A stretch of DNA of 64,000 bases from Vreelandella sulfidaeris (GTDB lineage: Bacteria > Pseudomonadota > Gammaproteobacteria > Pseudomonadales > Halomonadaceae), in contig AP019514.1 of the NCBI GenBank assembly GCA_007182875.1, forward strand, positions 930,001-994,000, in the 5' to 3' direction. The position numbers and the translations under genes were made by a program. Below, one piece after another: positions 19,920-29,834 of the stretch (position 1 is the first letter of the stretch; each line of letters begins with the position of its first letter). The notes beneath the pieces were generated by a model that saw nothing but the letters and a program-made list of their open reading frames with translations, had not been told where the DNA came from and ran no database searches.

Positions 19920-22900
19920 ATGAACTTCTCCCGTTTCTTCGTGGACCGACCGATCTTTGCAGCGGTGCTGTCGATTATTATTCTGGCGGTGGGGCTGATC
20001 TCTATTCCCAACCTGCCGATTAGCGAATACCCGGACGTGGTGCCGCCCTCCGTGGTGGTACGTACGGTTTACCCTGGCGCCAACCCGAAGGAGATCGCCG
20101 AAACAGTCGCTACGCCGCTGGAAGAAGCCATCAATGGCGTCGAGGACATGATGTACCTCAAGTCCGTGGCGGGCTCTGATGGCGTGCTGCAAATGACCGT
20201 CACCTTCCGCCCTGGTACCGATGCTGAGCAGGCCGCCGTCCGGGTGCAGAACCGCGTTAGCCAGGCCGAGGCGCGGTTGCCGGAAGCCGTGCGTCGTCAA
20301 GGTGTTACTACCCAGAAGCAGTCGCCGACGTTTCTGATGGTTGTTCATTTGACTTCGCCCAGCGGTGAATACGACACCCTCTACCTGCGCAACTATGTGC
20401 GGCTGAATGTCCGTGATCGTCTTGCCCGGCTTGAAGGGATAGGGGACGCGCAAATATTCGGCGGAGGTGACTACGCCATGCGGGCGTGGCTTGACCCAGA
20501 GCGTATAGCCGCCCGTGGCCTGACCGCCAGTGATGTGGTGGGCGCTATGCGGGAACAGAACGTGCAGGTCTCAGCCGGGCAGTTAGGCGCCGAACCCATT
20601 GAGGAGAGTGACTTTCTCACCCTGATCAATGCCCGTGGGCGGCTGGAAACGGTGGAGGAGTTTGGCGACATCGTATTAAAGCGTGGCGAAAACGGCGAAA
20701 TCCTTAGGCTTTCCGATGTGGCGCGGCTGGAAATGGGCGCCGGGGACTATACGCTGCGCTCGCAGTTGGACAGCAATAACGCGGTGGGTGTGGGGATATT
20801 CCAGGCGCCGGGTGCCAATGCGCTGGAGATACGTGAGCAGGTGATCGCCACCATGGATGAGCTTTCCGAGCAGTTCCCGGAAGGCGTTGAGTACGAAGCG
20901 GTCTACGACACCACGATCTTTGTTAACGACTCTATAAAGTCAGTGATAGCCACCCTGCTGGAAGCCGTGCTGCTGGTGGTGCTGGTCGTCACGCTGTTTC
21001 TGCAGACCTGGCGTGCGTCTATTATTCCGTTGCTTGCGGTACCGGTCTCGGTGATCGGCACCTTTGGGGCGCTCTATTTGCTGGGTTACTCCATTAACAC
21101 GCTGACCCTGTTTGGTCTGGTGCTCGCCATCGGTATCGTGGTGGATGACGCGATCGTGGTGGTGGAAAACGTCGAGCGCAATATTGAAGAGGGCCTAAAG
21201 CCCCAGGCCGCCGCTCATCAGGCTATGCGGGAAGTCTCCGGCCCTATTATCGCTGTAGGCCTAGTGCTGTGTGCGGTGTTTATTCCTATGGCCTTCCCTA
21301 TCGGGGGGTGACCGGTCAGTTCTATAGCCAGTTCGCGGTGACGATTGCCATTTCCACGGTGATCTCCACCATTAACTCGCTGACCCTGTCGCCTGCGCTG
21401 GCAGCGATGCTGCTCAAGCCGCATAACGCGCCTAAAGATCGGCTCACCCGCGTGATCGATAAGCTGTTTGGCTGGATTTTCCGTCCTTTCAACCGTTTCT
21501 TTAATGCCAGCTCGAGCAAGTACCAGGGCGGCGTGGCCCGCTCCCTGAAGCATCGTGGCGCGGTGTTTGTAGTCTACGCGCTGTTGCTGCTGGGCACCGG
21601 CGTAATGTTCAAGGCGGTGCCGCCCGGGTTTATTCCGGTGCAGGACAAGCTCTACTTGATTGCAGGTGTCATTCTGCCGGAAGGAGCCTCTGGAGCGAAC
21701 CGACCAGATGCTCCAGGATGTGGTGGACATTGCCATGGAGACCGAAGGGGTGGAGCATGCCATTGCCTTTCCTGGTTTGAATGCGCTGCAGTTCACCAAC
21801 ACCTCCAATACTGGGTTGTCCTTTCTCACCCTCAGCGCTTTTGGTGAGCGTAGCCTGAGCGCTGCAGAGATAAACGCCCGCATCAATCAGGGCATTAGCG
21901 GTTTGAAAGAGGGGTTTGCCTTCTCCTTTATGCCGCCCCGATTCTCGGGCTGGGCAATGGTTCAGGGTTTCAGCTGTTTATTGAGGACCGCGGCAACCTT
22001 GGCTATGGGGCATTGCAGGAGGCACTTAACCAACTCCAGGGCGCGATTGCGCAAACACCGGGCATGGGCTTTCCGATCAGCAGCTACCAGTCTAACGTGC
22101 CCCAGTTGGATGCCGAAGTGGACCGGCTGAGGGCCAAGGCCCAGGGTGTGCCGTTGACCGAACTGTTCGACACCCTGCAGACTTATCTTGGCTCGACCTA
22201 TGTGAATGACTTCAATCGCTTTGGCCGAACCTGGCAGGTAATCGCCCAGGCGGATGCCCCTTACCGGAGCAGCGTGGAAGACATCGCTCGGCTGCGTACC
22301 CGTAATGATCAGGGAGAAATGGTGCCGATTGGTACGATGGTGGATATCAGGCAAACCTTCGGCCCGGACCCAGTGTTGCGCTACAACGGCTATCCGGCGG
22401 CGGACTTGGCTGGCGAGTTCGACCCCGAGTGCTCTCTTCCGCGCAGGCAATGGACGCCATTAATGCGCTGGCGGAAGAAGTGCTGCCCCGGGCATGGCGC
22501 TGGAGTGGACCGACCTGAGCTACCAGCAGTCCACTCAGGGTAACGCCGCGCTGTTGGTTTTTCCGCTGTCGATCCTGCTGGTATTCCTGGTGCTGGCGGC
22601 GCTTTATGAGAGCTGGACGCTCCCGCTGGCGGTGATTCTGATCGTGCCCATGTCGATGCTGGCAGCGCTGATTGGCGTCTGGTTTGGCGGGGGTGACAAC
22701 AACGTCTTTGTCCAGGTGGGGCTGGTGGTGCTGATTGGCCTGGCGTGCAAGAACGCTATCCTGATCGTGGAGTTTGCCCGTGAGCTGGAACTGCAGGGTA
22801 AGGGCGTGGTGGAAGCGGCCCTGGAAGCCTGCCGGTTGCGGCTAAGGCCGATTATCATGACCTCGATTGCCTTCACGGCGGCGGTGTTGCCTTCGGTCGT

Positions 22901-23120
22901 TGCTACCGGCGCAGGTGCAGAGGTACGGGCGGCGCTGGGTACCGCGGTATTTGCCGGCATGATCGGTGTCACCCTGTTTGGCTTGTTCCTCACACCGGTG
23001 TTCTACGTGGCGCTGCGCAAGCTGTCAGGTCCTCTGGTCAGCCATCACAGCGCTACGTTGGATACCCTCTCAACCTGCCAGCCATGCCCAGAGTTGATGA
23101 TAGAGCGGAATACCAATTAA
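19920..23120 (+). CDS. RND multidrug efflux pump (MexF/AcrB-type, HAE-1), frameshifted
   Basis: The repaired protein is about 1065 residues, normal for HAE-1 pumps. MNFSRFFVDRPIFAAVLSI opens TM1; the proton relay Asp pair is in LAIGIVVDDAIVVVENVERN (TM4); porter-domain landmarks include VYPGANPKEIAETVATPLEE and FRPGTDAEQAAVRVQNRV; C-terminal TM10-12 hold GLACKNAILIVEFARELE and LFGLFLTPVFYVALRK. Breaks near 21305, 21690, 21950, 22430 and 22490. Exports drugs or solvents with the adaptor at 18712. No outer-membrane factor gene accompanies it here. The last about 30 residues overlap the convergent SbtA gene and may be out of frame. Confidence 0.93.
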
Positions 23121-24010
23121 CACGTTGAAAGGGAAGGTGAGCCCCAAAGATGCCAGCATGGCAAGGCCAATGTTGGCATCTGGAATGGCGGCCCGAACGG
23201 CAACGGGGCTGCAATGTAGGAGGCACTGGCGGTAAGGCTGGCCAAAATAACCGCTGAACCAGCGGGCAGCCCCAGCCAATACGCCATTAGTAGGCCAAAG
23301 CAGGAAAGCACGATAGGTGCCGCTAGCGCGAACATAATCAGGCGGCTATGCCCCCACCGCAGGCTGCGTAGGGTTTCCGCTGCGACCAAACCCATTTCCA
23401 ACAGGAAGATGGCCAGGATGCCGTGGAAGGCGTTGGTATACAGACCGGTAACCGATTCACCGGCATCAGGGCCGTAAAGCCAGCCAATAAGCACACCGCC
23501 TACCAATAGAATGACACCGCGATTGGTTAACGTTTCGTGCCATAGCCCCGACGTTGCGGCATTAGTGCCATTACGGCTGAGCCGCCGGTAGAGCATAAGT
23601 CCCAGCATGATAGCGGGTAGCTCAAGCAGCACTAAATAAAGCGTGACTTGGCCACCGGTAACCAGGTTATGTGCCTCTGTATAAGCTAGGGCGACCGCAA
23701 AGGTCCCGGCGCTAACCGAGCCGTAGTGTGCTGTGAGACTAGCGCTATCCGCCAGGGAGAGCCGCACCAGATAGCGAACGACCGGGAAGATAACCAAGGG
23801 GATCATTATCCCCAGCAGGGTGACCCCGGCCAGTTCAATAAGCAGTGCAGTATTTAAACTGCCGTGCAGGGCCATGCCGCCTTTAAGACCAATGGTCAGC
23901 ATTAGCAGCAGGCTTAGTATGTCGTAAGCGGCTTTGGGAATACTGAGATCGGAGCGCACCACACCGGCCACCACACCCAACACAAAGAACATCACCACAA
24001 TATCCGGCAC
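23070..24010 (-). CDS. SbtA-like sodium-dependent bicarbonate permease
   Basis: About 313 residues with some ten helices. The opening MPDIVVMFFVLGVVAGVVRS, then LSIPKAAYDILSLLLMLTIG and LKGGMALHG match the SbtA/DUF897 family; the second half has VSAGTFAVALAYTEAHNLV, LASLTASASYIAAP, and, after a break near 23200, ANIGLAMLASLGLTFPFNV followed by IGIPLYHQLWAWLAG. SbtA imports HCO3- with Na+ in cyanobacteria; homologues in heterotrophs are poorly studied and may feed carboxylases. Divergent from a LysR gene, which probably controls it. Confidence 0.85.
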
Positions 24011-24118
24011 GGAAAATCTCCTAATGGGTTTTAAAGCGGTTACTTTAGCGACTCAAAGAGATTGATTAAAAAAAATAGAATTTATAGTGTTATAGATAAT
24101 TACCTATGGATGCTAGTG

Positions 24119-25075
24119 ATGAAAGTACGCCAGCTTACATTTCGCTTGCTGCAGGTTTATGCAGACGTCGTACGCACAGGCTCTATTACCGCCACGGCAA
24201 ATCGACTCCACCTGACCCAGCCAACCGTTTCCCAGCAGTTAAAAGACTGCGGGAAATCGTCGGCGAACCTATTGTGCGTCAGGAGCAGGGACGCATCGTG
24301 CCCACTGAGGTTGGTCAGGCGCTTTATCAGCTAAGCCAAGACTTGCTCAGCCGGGCAGATGTGTTTAGTCAGTACCTTGACGAATACAACAGCGGCGGGC
24401 GAGGTCACTTTAGTATTGGCTTGGTGAACACAGCACAGTACGTTTTAACTCGGCTTCTGGGGCCATTCAGTCAGGCTAATCCACAGGTAGATATCACCGT
24501 GGAGGTTGGTAATCGCCAGCAGATGCTCAATCGGTTTGAGCGTCATGAAGACGATATTTATGTGTTTAGCCATCCTCCCGCGGACGACGACGTGTTGGCA
24601 GCGCCTTTTGAGCAATCCTCTGGTCGTCGTGGGTCCTGAGAATTGTCGCTGGGCCGAGGAGGAAGGCATCACGATAGAAGCGCTCAAAGAAGAGCGGTTC
24701 CTGCTGCGAGAGCCGGGTTCCGCGACTCGGCATACGTTTGATGCTTGGCTTTATAGTGAAGGTATTGAGCTGCGCTCAACCCAGCAGATTGCCAGTAACG
24801 AGGCGATCCGCCTGGCGGTGGCATCCGGGATGGGTCTGGCGGTGCTATCGCGCCACGTGATCGCGGATTCTCCCAAAGGCGTTCAAGAGTTGCCGCTTCA
24901 GAGTTTCCCGCTGCAGAGTCGCTGGCACTTTGTGGTGCGGCGTGAACGACGACCGCCGCCCGCCGCCTATCGATTTTTAAGTTTCGTTCAAGGTTCGCTG
25001 GTACAAGCATTTGACGAGCCGGAAGGGGAAATAGCCGTTGCGAAACTGCTTCAAGCGTTGAGGGCTGAACGGTGA
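24119..25075 (+). CDS. LysR-type transcriptional regulator (divergent from SbtA)
   Basis: The start chosen is ATG 24119 (MKVRQLTFRLLQVYADVVRT); an ATG at 24110 is also possible, and neither has a strong ribosome-binding site. The winged HTH reads GSITATANRLHLTQPTVSQQ and the effector domain has GHFSIGLVNTAQYVLTRLLG, LVVVGPENCRWAEEEG and IRLAVASGMGLAVLSRHVI. Two breaks, near 24245 and 24610. About 318 residues. CbbR- or CmpR-like regulators often control carbon-uptake genes, which suits the neighbouring bicarbonate permease, but the effector is unknown. Confidence 0.9.
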
Positions 25076-25108
25076 CGCTTTACTTACAAACAGCTTCAAT
25101 CACTCTCT

Positions 25109-25152
25109 TTGGAAAGATATAGCCCATGCTTTGGAAAGATATAGCCCATGCG
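25109..25152. repeat. Tandem duplication of a 22-base unit
   Basis: Bases 25109-25130 and 25131-25152 are identical; the unit begins CTTTGGAAAG and ends ATAGCCCATG. It lies in the 260-base gap after the LysR gene. It could be a slippage duplication or paired protein-binding sites. Confidence 0.9.
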
Positions 25153-25333
25153 CCAAGCTGTTTGGCAGAGGGATTGATTGCTGTTAGGAGCCTGGCTTTG
25201 AAGCCGCATTGCAGAAAACAAGTTGCAGAAAAGCTAGGGAATAACGCTGATTTGACTATAGTTAGTAGAGTACCCAGCTTATGCGGTTACACTTAGACAC
25301 ATGTCTTTGGTGATCGCCGCAAAGGAGGCAACT

Positions 25334-25803
25334 ATGCTGCTGGAAGGATCATGCCATTGCCAGGCAGTTACGTTCAGTGTGAAATCCCATCACCCCTACC
25401 CATTCAACCGCTGTTACTGCTCTATTTGTCGTAAAACGGCGGGCGGTGGTGGTTACACCATCAACCCTCAGCGGAGATAGCAGGACACTTAAAGTCAGTG
25501 GAGAGGAGCACATCACCATCTACCGTGCCCTTATCAAAGGCGAGCGGAGTACGGGGAAAGGAGTTTCTGCAAGCACTGCTCTTCATCGCTATGGCTTTAT
25601 GATCCCGAATGGCCTGAGCTTGTCCATCCTTTCGCCTCAGCGATCGACACTGCCTTGCCTACGCCCCCAGACGGACACATATGATGTTGGGAAGCAGGGC
25701 GCCATGGGTCGAGATAAACGCACAGTTTCAGGATAAGTGCTTCGATGAATACCCCGATGAAAGCCTTGCTGAATGGCATCAGCGTCTGGGGTTAGAGCGC
25801 TAG
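25334..25803 (+). CDS. GFA/CENP-V-family zinc protein (frameshifted)
   Basis: ATG 25334 follows a strong AAAGGAGG. The fold of glutathione-dependent formaldehyde-activating (GFA) proteins is shown by its zinc cysteines: GSCHCQAVTFSV near residues 6-17, NRCYCSICRKTAG near 31-43, and a CKHCSS-like third pair recovered after frame repair near 25575. The end HPFASAIDTALPTPPDG, then DESLAEWHQRLGLER is typical. About 156 residues; three breaks. Members bind two Zn2+ and some react with glutathione adducts; the actual role is unproven. Confidence 0.85.
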
Positions 25804-26015
25804 GGTTGAAGCGTTCACCGTTAAGCAATGCGGCTTGCTTCGCTTGCCCTGGGGAGTAATTGTTCTATCTTTCTAAATGAGTTCTATCGCAACTCTAAAT
25901 ACAGATTTTAATGCATAAGTACAGCTTTTAACGCATAGGTAATTGGACAAGTAGTACAGCCATGCCAAGTTGTATAGCCATACTATGACCATATTATGAA
26001 AAGGAGGGTAGAGAG

Positions 26016-26342
26016 ATGGAATTTGAAAAGTACAAGTCGTGTATTGAAGCGTGCAACGTGTGCCGTTTACTGTGATTCTTGCGCAACTGCCTGCTTGCAA
26101 GAAGACGATGTAAAATGATGGCTGAGTGTATCCGTTTGGATATTCAATGTGCGCAAATATGTCGTTTAGCTGCCTCATTTATGGCCCAGGGTAGTGAATA
26201 TGCCAAGGATATCTGCCGAGTATGTGCTGATATTTGTAAGGCATGCGGCGATGAGTGCGCCAAGCACGATGCTCAGCATTGTCAGGAGTGCGCCAAAGTA
26301 TGTCATCGTTGCGCCGATGAGTGCGCTGCTATGGCTTCCTGA
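26016..26342 (+). CDS. Cys-rich four-helix-bundle copper-binding protein (DUF326/Csp-type)
   Basis: ATG 26016 sits behind AAGGAGGG. After repair of two small deletions (near 26065 and 26115) the product is about 110 residues with more than 15 cysteines in CxxC and CxxxC spacing: YKSCIEACNVC, AVYCDSCATACLQ, ECIRLDIQCAQICRLA, VCADICKACGDECAKHD and HCQECAKVCHRCADECA. This is the cytosolic copper-storage protein pattern (Csp3-like), in which Cys line the helix bundle and hold Cu(I). No signal peptide is seen, so it is predicted to be cytosolic. A terminator follows at 26378. Confidence 0.88.
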
Positions 26343-26377
26343 GAACGCTTAGAAAACTAAGTCTAACGACTTTAATT

Positions 26378-26415
26378 GAGCCAGCTTTTATACACATTAA
26401 AAGCTGGCTCTTTAG
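26378..26415 (+). terminator. Intrinsic terminator after the copper-storage gene
   Basis: A perfect 13-bp stem (26378-26390 with 26398-26410) with a seven-base loop is followed by TTTAG. Located 36 bases past the stop. Confidence 0.88.
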
Positions 26416-26488
26416 TTTATTTTTATAGTTAACTTAGGTTTTGGTTAATTTAAACTTTTATTTTTTTTACCTGCATTAATCGCCGGAT

Positions 26489-27196
26489 TTAAAAAAGATA
26501 GGTTAAAAGCAGTATCTTAAAAAGATAATCTAAAAACGATAGTTTAAAAGAGTCAGCACTCTGCAGCAGGCTGATCACCTCCTCATCGCTGGTTTGAGTA
26601 AAGTCCTGGTAGTGCATACCAACAGCGATAAAAGGTTCGGGAGTGGCTAGACAGATCAAATCATCGACTTCGGTGGCTAATTCATCCAGTGTCGACTGCG
26701 GGGCAACAGGCACAGCCAGGGTGACAGTGGTGGCATTGGCTTGGCGAAGTGCTCTGGCAGCTGCTTTAGCGGTTCCGCCTGTGGCGATACCATCATCCAC
26801 CAGCAGTACGCGCCTTTCGCTAACGTTAATCGGCGCACGGCTACCAATGTAGACGTGGCGTCGACGGGTTAACTCGCTTAGTTGTCGTTGTATTTCCGCT
26901 TCAAGGTAGCTTTCAGATGGCTGGAAAATCTTTAGTGTCTCCTGATTCCACACTACCTGTGGTGGCTCGCCATCGACCACCGCGCCTAACCCAAACTCGG
27001 GTTGTCCTGGAGCGCCAATCTTACGCACGATCACGACATCAAGCGGAAGTTTAAGGTGGGTGGCTACTTCGTAAGCGACCGGCACCCCGCCACGGGGTAG
27101 AGACAGCACCACGTCATAACGATCACTGGATAAGGCGTGGGCAAGCTGGCGCCCTCCATCCCGCCGATTCTCGTAAAGCTCTGAACGCTTGTGCAT
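26489..27196 (-). CDS. Phosphoribosyltransferase-family protein
   Basis: ATG 27196 opens MHKRSELYENRRDGGRQLAH. The PRPP-binding loop is VLLVDDGIATGGTA (residues 130-143, the two Asp and the Thr/Gly of the type I PRTase motif); the dinucleotide-type start VVLSLPRGGVPVAYEVA and GAPGQPEFGLGAV are typical of this stand-alone branch. The usual end is near DEEVISLLQ; the printed protein has a further hydrophobic tail (FLDYLFKILLLTYLF) that looks like read-through into AT-rich DNA. It is paired with an erythromycin-esterase-like gene; in other bacteria the two domains can be fused. Substrate unknown. Confidence 0.88.
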   Translation of the reverse strand: MHKRSELYENRRDGGRQLAHALSSDRYDVVLSLPRGGVPVAYEVATHLKLPLDVVIVRKIGAPGQPEFGLGAVVDGEPPQVVWNQETLKIFQPSESYLEAEIQRQLSELTRRRHVYIGSRAPINVSERRVLLVDDGIATGGTAKAAARALRQANATTVTLAVPVAPQSTLDELATEVDDLICLATPEPFIAVGMHYQDFTQTSDEEVISLLQSADSFKLSFLDYLFKILLLTYLF

Positions 27197-27253
27197 GCTT
27201 CGCTCCTATCCTCCAAGCTGCCTAAACCCCAAACGGCCTAAATACCAAAAAGC

Positions 27254-28590
27254 CTAGACACCAAAAGGATACGTGTCGGGTACGCCGTGGGGTTTTGCAC
27301 TCGGCAATGGCGTTACGGCGGTGGTCTCATCGAACCACACATAGGCATCAAACTGCTCCGCTAGAGACGCCTTGAAGTAATGGCTGAAATATTCGCTTTC
27401 GGGGCGATAGATAACACCAATAGCACGCTCCAGGCGTGTTTGACTTAGATGTTCCTGAGCATCCGAATGTGGGGATTGCTCAATTCAATTAAGGCACGTG
27501 GCAGCTGCGTTTCATGGAATATCCGTTCAAAGGAGTCCGCACGTGACGGTACGACCTGCTTGATTCGCATAGGAGAATCCCAATCGTCGGCCGCCGCCAC
27601 GCTCCCCCGTGTGTACCGAAACCGATAAGAACTGCTTTATCGCCATAGGCGGTACGACATAGCTCGCCGATATTGAATTGTCCCTTCCAGCCCATCTCAG
27701 TGGCAGACGCATCGCCGATATGAGAATTATGCGCCCAGACCACTGCCTTGGCGTTGGGGCCTTTGCCTGGAGGAGCTGCTGCAGCGTATCGAACATGTGC
27801 CGGTCTCGCAGGTTCCAAGATTGGGTAGAACCACGGTACATAAGCCGGTAATACTGTTCGGCGGCTCTCACTACGCGGGCGTTCTGGGTCGCATCGAAAT
27901 AGTTTTCTTCGTTGTCATTAGCCATGTATTCGAGCCGGTGATCCAGTAGCGCCTGGAGTTGCTCAACCACCGCCTCTTCACAAGTGTCTCGCTCACCTCG
28001 TAATACGGCGTGACCGTACATGGCCGGTTCGCTATGCCAGGGTGTTAAACAACCATAACGTTGGCGGGCAACCTTAGCGGCCTCAGGGTCGGTTTGGTCC
28101 AGGTAATCAAGCACCGCAAAAGAGAGGCACGCAATGAATAGATATCCAGACCGTGAAAACTGGTGCGTTGGTTGAAGGGCAGCCCTGCATTATGTTGGCG
28201 CAACCATTCAGTAAAGGTATCTACTTCAATGTTGTGCCACATCCAGGAAGGAAATCGAGTAAACGCCTGTTGTTGATTACTGTCTGCAGGACGATGTCTA
28301 ACATGTCGATCGATTTGAGAGGCATCGGGCCAGTCCGCTTCAACCGCCACAATATTGAAGTTATGTCGCTCGATGAGTCGCCGTGTAATAGCGGCACGTG
28401 CCCGATAGAATTCTGAGGTGCCGTGGGACGCCTCGCCTAGCAATACGATGTTGGCCTCACCGAAACGATCGAAGTGAGCGCCGAATGCTTCTTCCTCTTC
28501 CAAGCTTGGCAGGGGTTCGCAAGCTTCAGCAATGGCTTGGGCTGTTTGCTGGGCGGAAGGGAAGGTAGTTGTCGAGTGATCCTGATCCAT
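27254..28590 (-). CDS. Erythromycin-esterase-family hydrolase (frameshifted)
   Basis: Start ATG 28590. Family landmarks include NIVLLGEASHGTSEFYRARA (Glu and His of the proposed active site), VAVEADWPDASQIDRHVR, then KAVVWAHNSHIGDASATEMG (second His) and IGELCRTAYGDKAVLIGFGT. The end DTYPFGV meets TAG at 27254. About 440 residues; four breaks (near 28105, 27785, 27590 and 27480). EreA/EreB inactivate macrolides, but most chromosomal members do not; with the neighbouring phosphoribosyltransferase it more likely forms an unknown metabolic or stress pair. Confidence 0.87.
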
Positions 28591-28747
28591 GTGAATCTCC
28601 CGGAACGCGTAGGAATAGCTTGAAAATTACTATAGTAAAGAGGAACTGGCTTATTCAAGCTCGTATTACCCGAGTGGCTAAACGCCGCACCGCCTCCCCT
28701 TCACATTGTGGTGGTTCCGCAGCGCGGATCGTTAGAACCGCAGTGCT

Positions 28748-29485
28748 CTAGACACGTTTTGCCTGCCGGTAAAGCCACCAAACATCAAACCCAAACGAGT
28801 ACAGCAATGAGAGCAACGCGCTGATGGCAAGCAGGCTGGACATGAGGTGAGAGGTGAGGGGCGTTAGCGCCAGTAGCAGCGCGACCACCTGCCATACACA
28901 AATGGCTTTACGACGGAAGCTTTCAAACAATGGTTTTGAGAGCCATGAGACCCACCAACCGGCCGCCACGAACAGGTAGCGCATACCGCCAATTAGTAGC
29001 ACCCACAGGCCCAGTGACTCCAGTCGCAGCAATCCCGCACAAAGCAGCAAAATCAGCAGGGCATCCAGCTCCATATCAAAACGAGCGCCGAACATCGTAT
29101 GACTCTTGGTGCGCCTTGCAATCCAGCCATCGACGCCATCTAGCAGCAGAGCGATCACCGCAAGAGCCAGCCATTGCCATATGGCCGCTACGAACGCATT
29201 GGCGGCGAGTGCGCCGGCCATAAGTGAAACCAGTACGGCACGCAGCAGTGTGACTCTGTTTGCCCAGCCCAGTGAGCCGTAGGGCCAGAAAGTGATGACT
29301 AAGAAAGATATGCACGTGTATAAGCCAGCAGCAATCCACCCGTTAGCCGGGTCAGCTATTAATAATGGCAGGCTTTTGCCCAGTGCCATTAACAGCAACC
29401 CCCTAAGAATAGCTCTACAGCGCTGTAGAGCCGTTTGGTCAGAGTGTACAACGAGGCGTCGGAAAAAGGCGGCATGGTGGCTCAC
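28748..29485 (-). CDS. CDP-alcohol phosphatidyltransferase
   Basis: 245 residues, about six helices. The catalytic signature DG-x2-AR-x8-G-x3-D-x3-D is complete: DGVDGWIARR and FGARFDMELDA at about residues 116-142. The enzyme transfers a phosphatidyl or related group from a CDP-alcohol to an alcohol in the inner membrane. The extra N-terminal 60 residues with two helices differ from PgsA and Pss. Frame intact. It lies next to the pterin-like cluster and, from memory, can accompany it elsewhere; the acceptor is unknown. Confidence 0.9.
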   Translation of the reverse strand: MSHHAAFFRRLVVHSDQTALQRCRAILRGLLLMALGKSLPLLIADPANGWIAAGLYTCISFLVITFWPYGSLGWANRVTLLRAVLVSLMAGALAANAFVAAIWQWLALAVIALLLDGVDGWIARRTKSHTMFGARFDMELDALLILLLCAGLLRLESLGLWVLLIGGMRYLFVAAGWWVSWLSKPLFESFRRKAICVWQVVALLLALTPLTSHLMSSLLAISALLSLLYSFGFDVWWLYRQAKRV

Positions 29486-29834
29486 GAAGCGGCGTCGTTG
29501 TCCGCAGTTGAAATAAATGATGCAAATAATTTTATATGTACCATTCTTGTAGAAGAAGGTAGGGTTGTCTATGAGAACAAGAAAATAGGCTAGTTAGTTT
29601 CCTGTGTTCCAAAAGTTAATCGAATATTTTCTTTTCAACCGCTACGCTGAAATAGGTGAGTCATTGAAAACTTTACTGTATGAGGCCATTCAGTACGTGA
29701 CGAACCAGTGTGCGACCGTACCAAGATGCTTGATGTGCATTTTAATAATAGTTCGCAACGCCATGGTGCCACGCCACCTTCAAAGGATTGAAAAGAGCTC
29801 GAAATACATGGGCTCCAAACGAAAAGGAATGCTC
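29486..29834. other. Divergent intergenic region before the dehydrogenase-led cluster
   Basis: About 350 bases, AT-rich at 29520-29660, between the divergent phosphatidyltransferase and dehydrogenase genes. It must contain both promoters. An ORF crosses it in frame with the dehydrogenase but its content upstream of 29835 is not protein-like. Confidence 0.45.

Noticed and set aside
27254-28590. Erythromycin-esterase-like gene as a macrolide resistance determinant
   Set aside because: Chromosomal context with a phosphoribosyltransferase and no mobile elements; most family members are not resistance enzymes.
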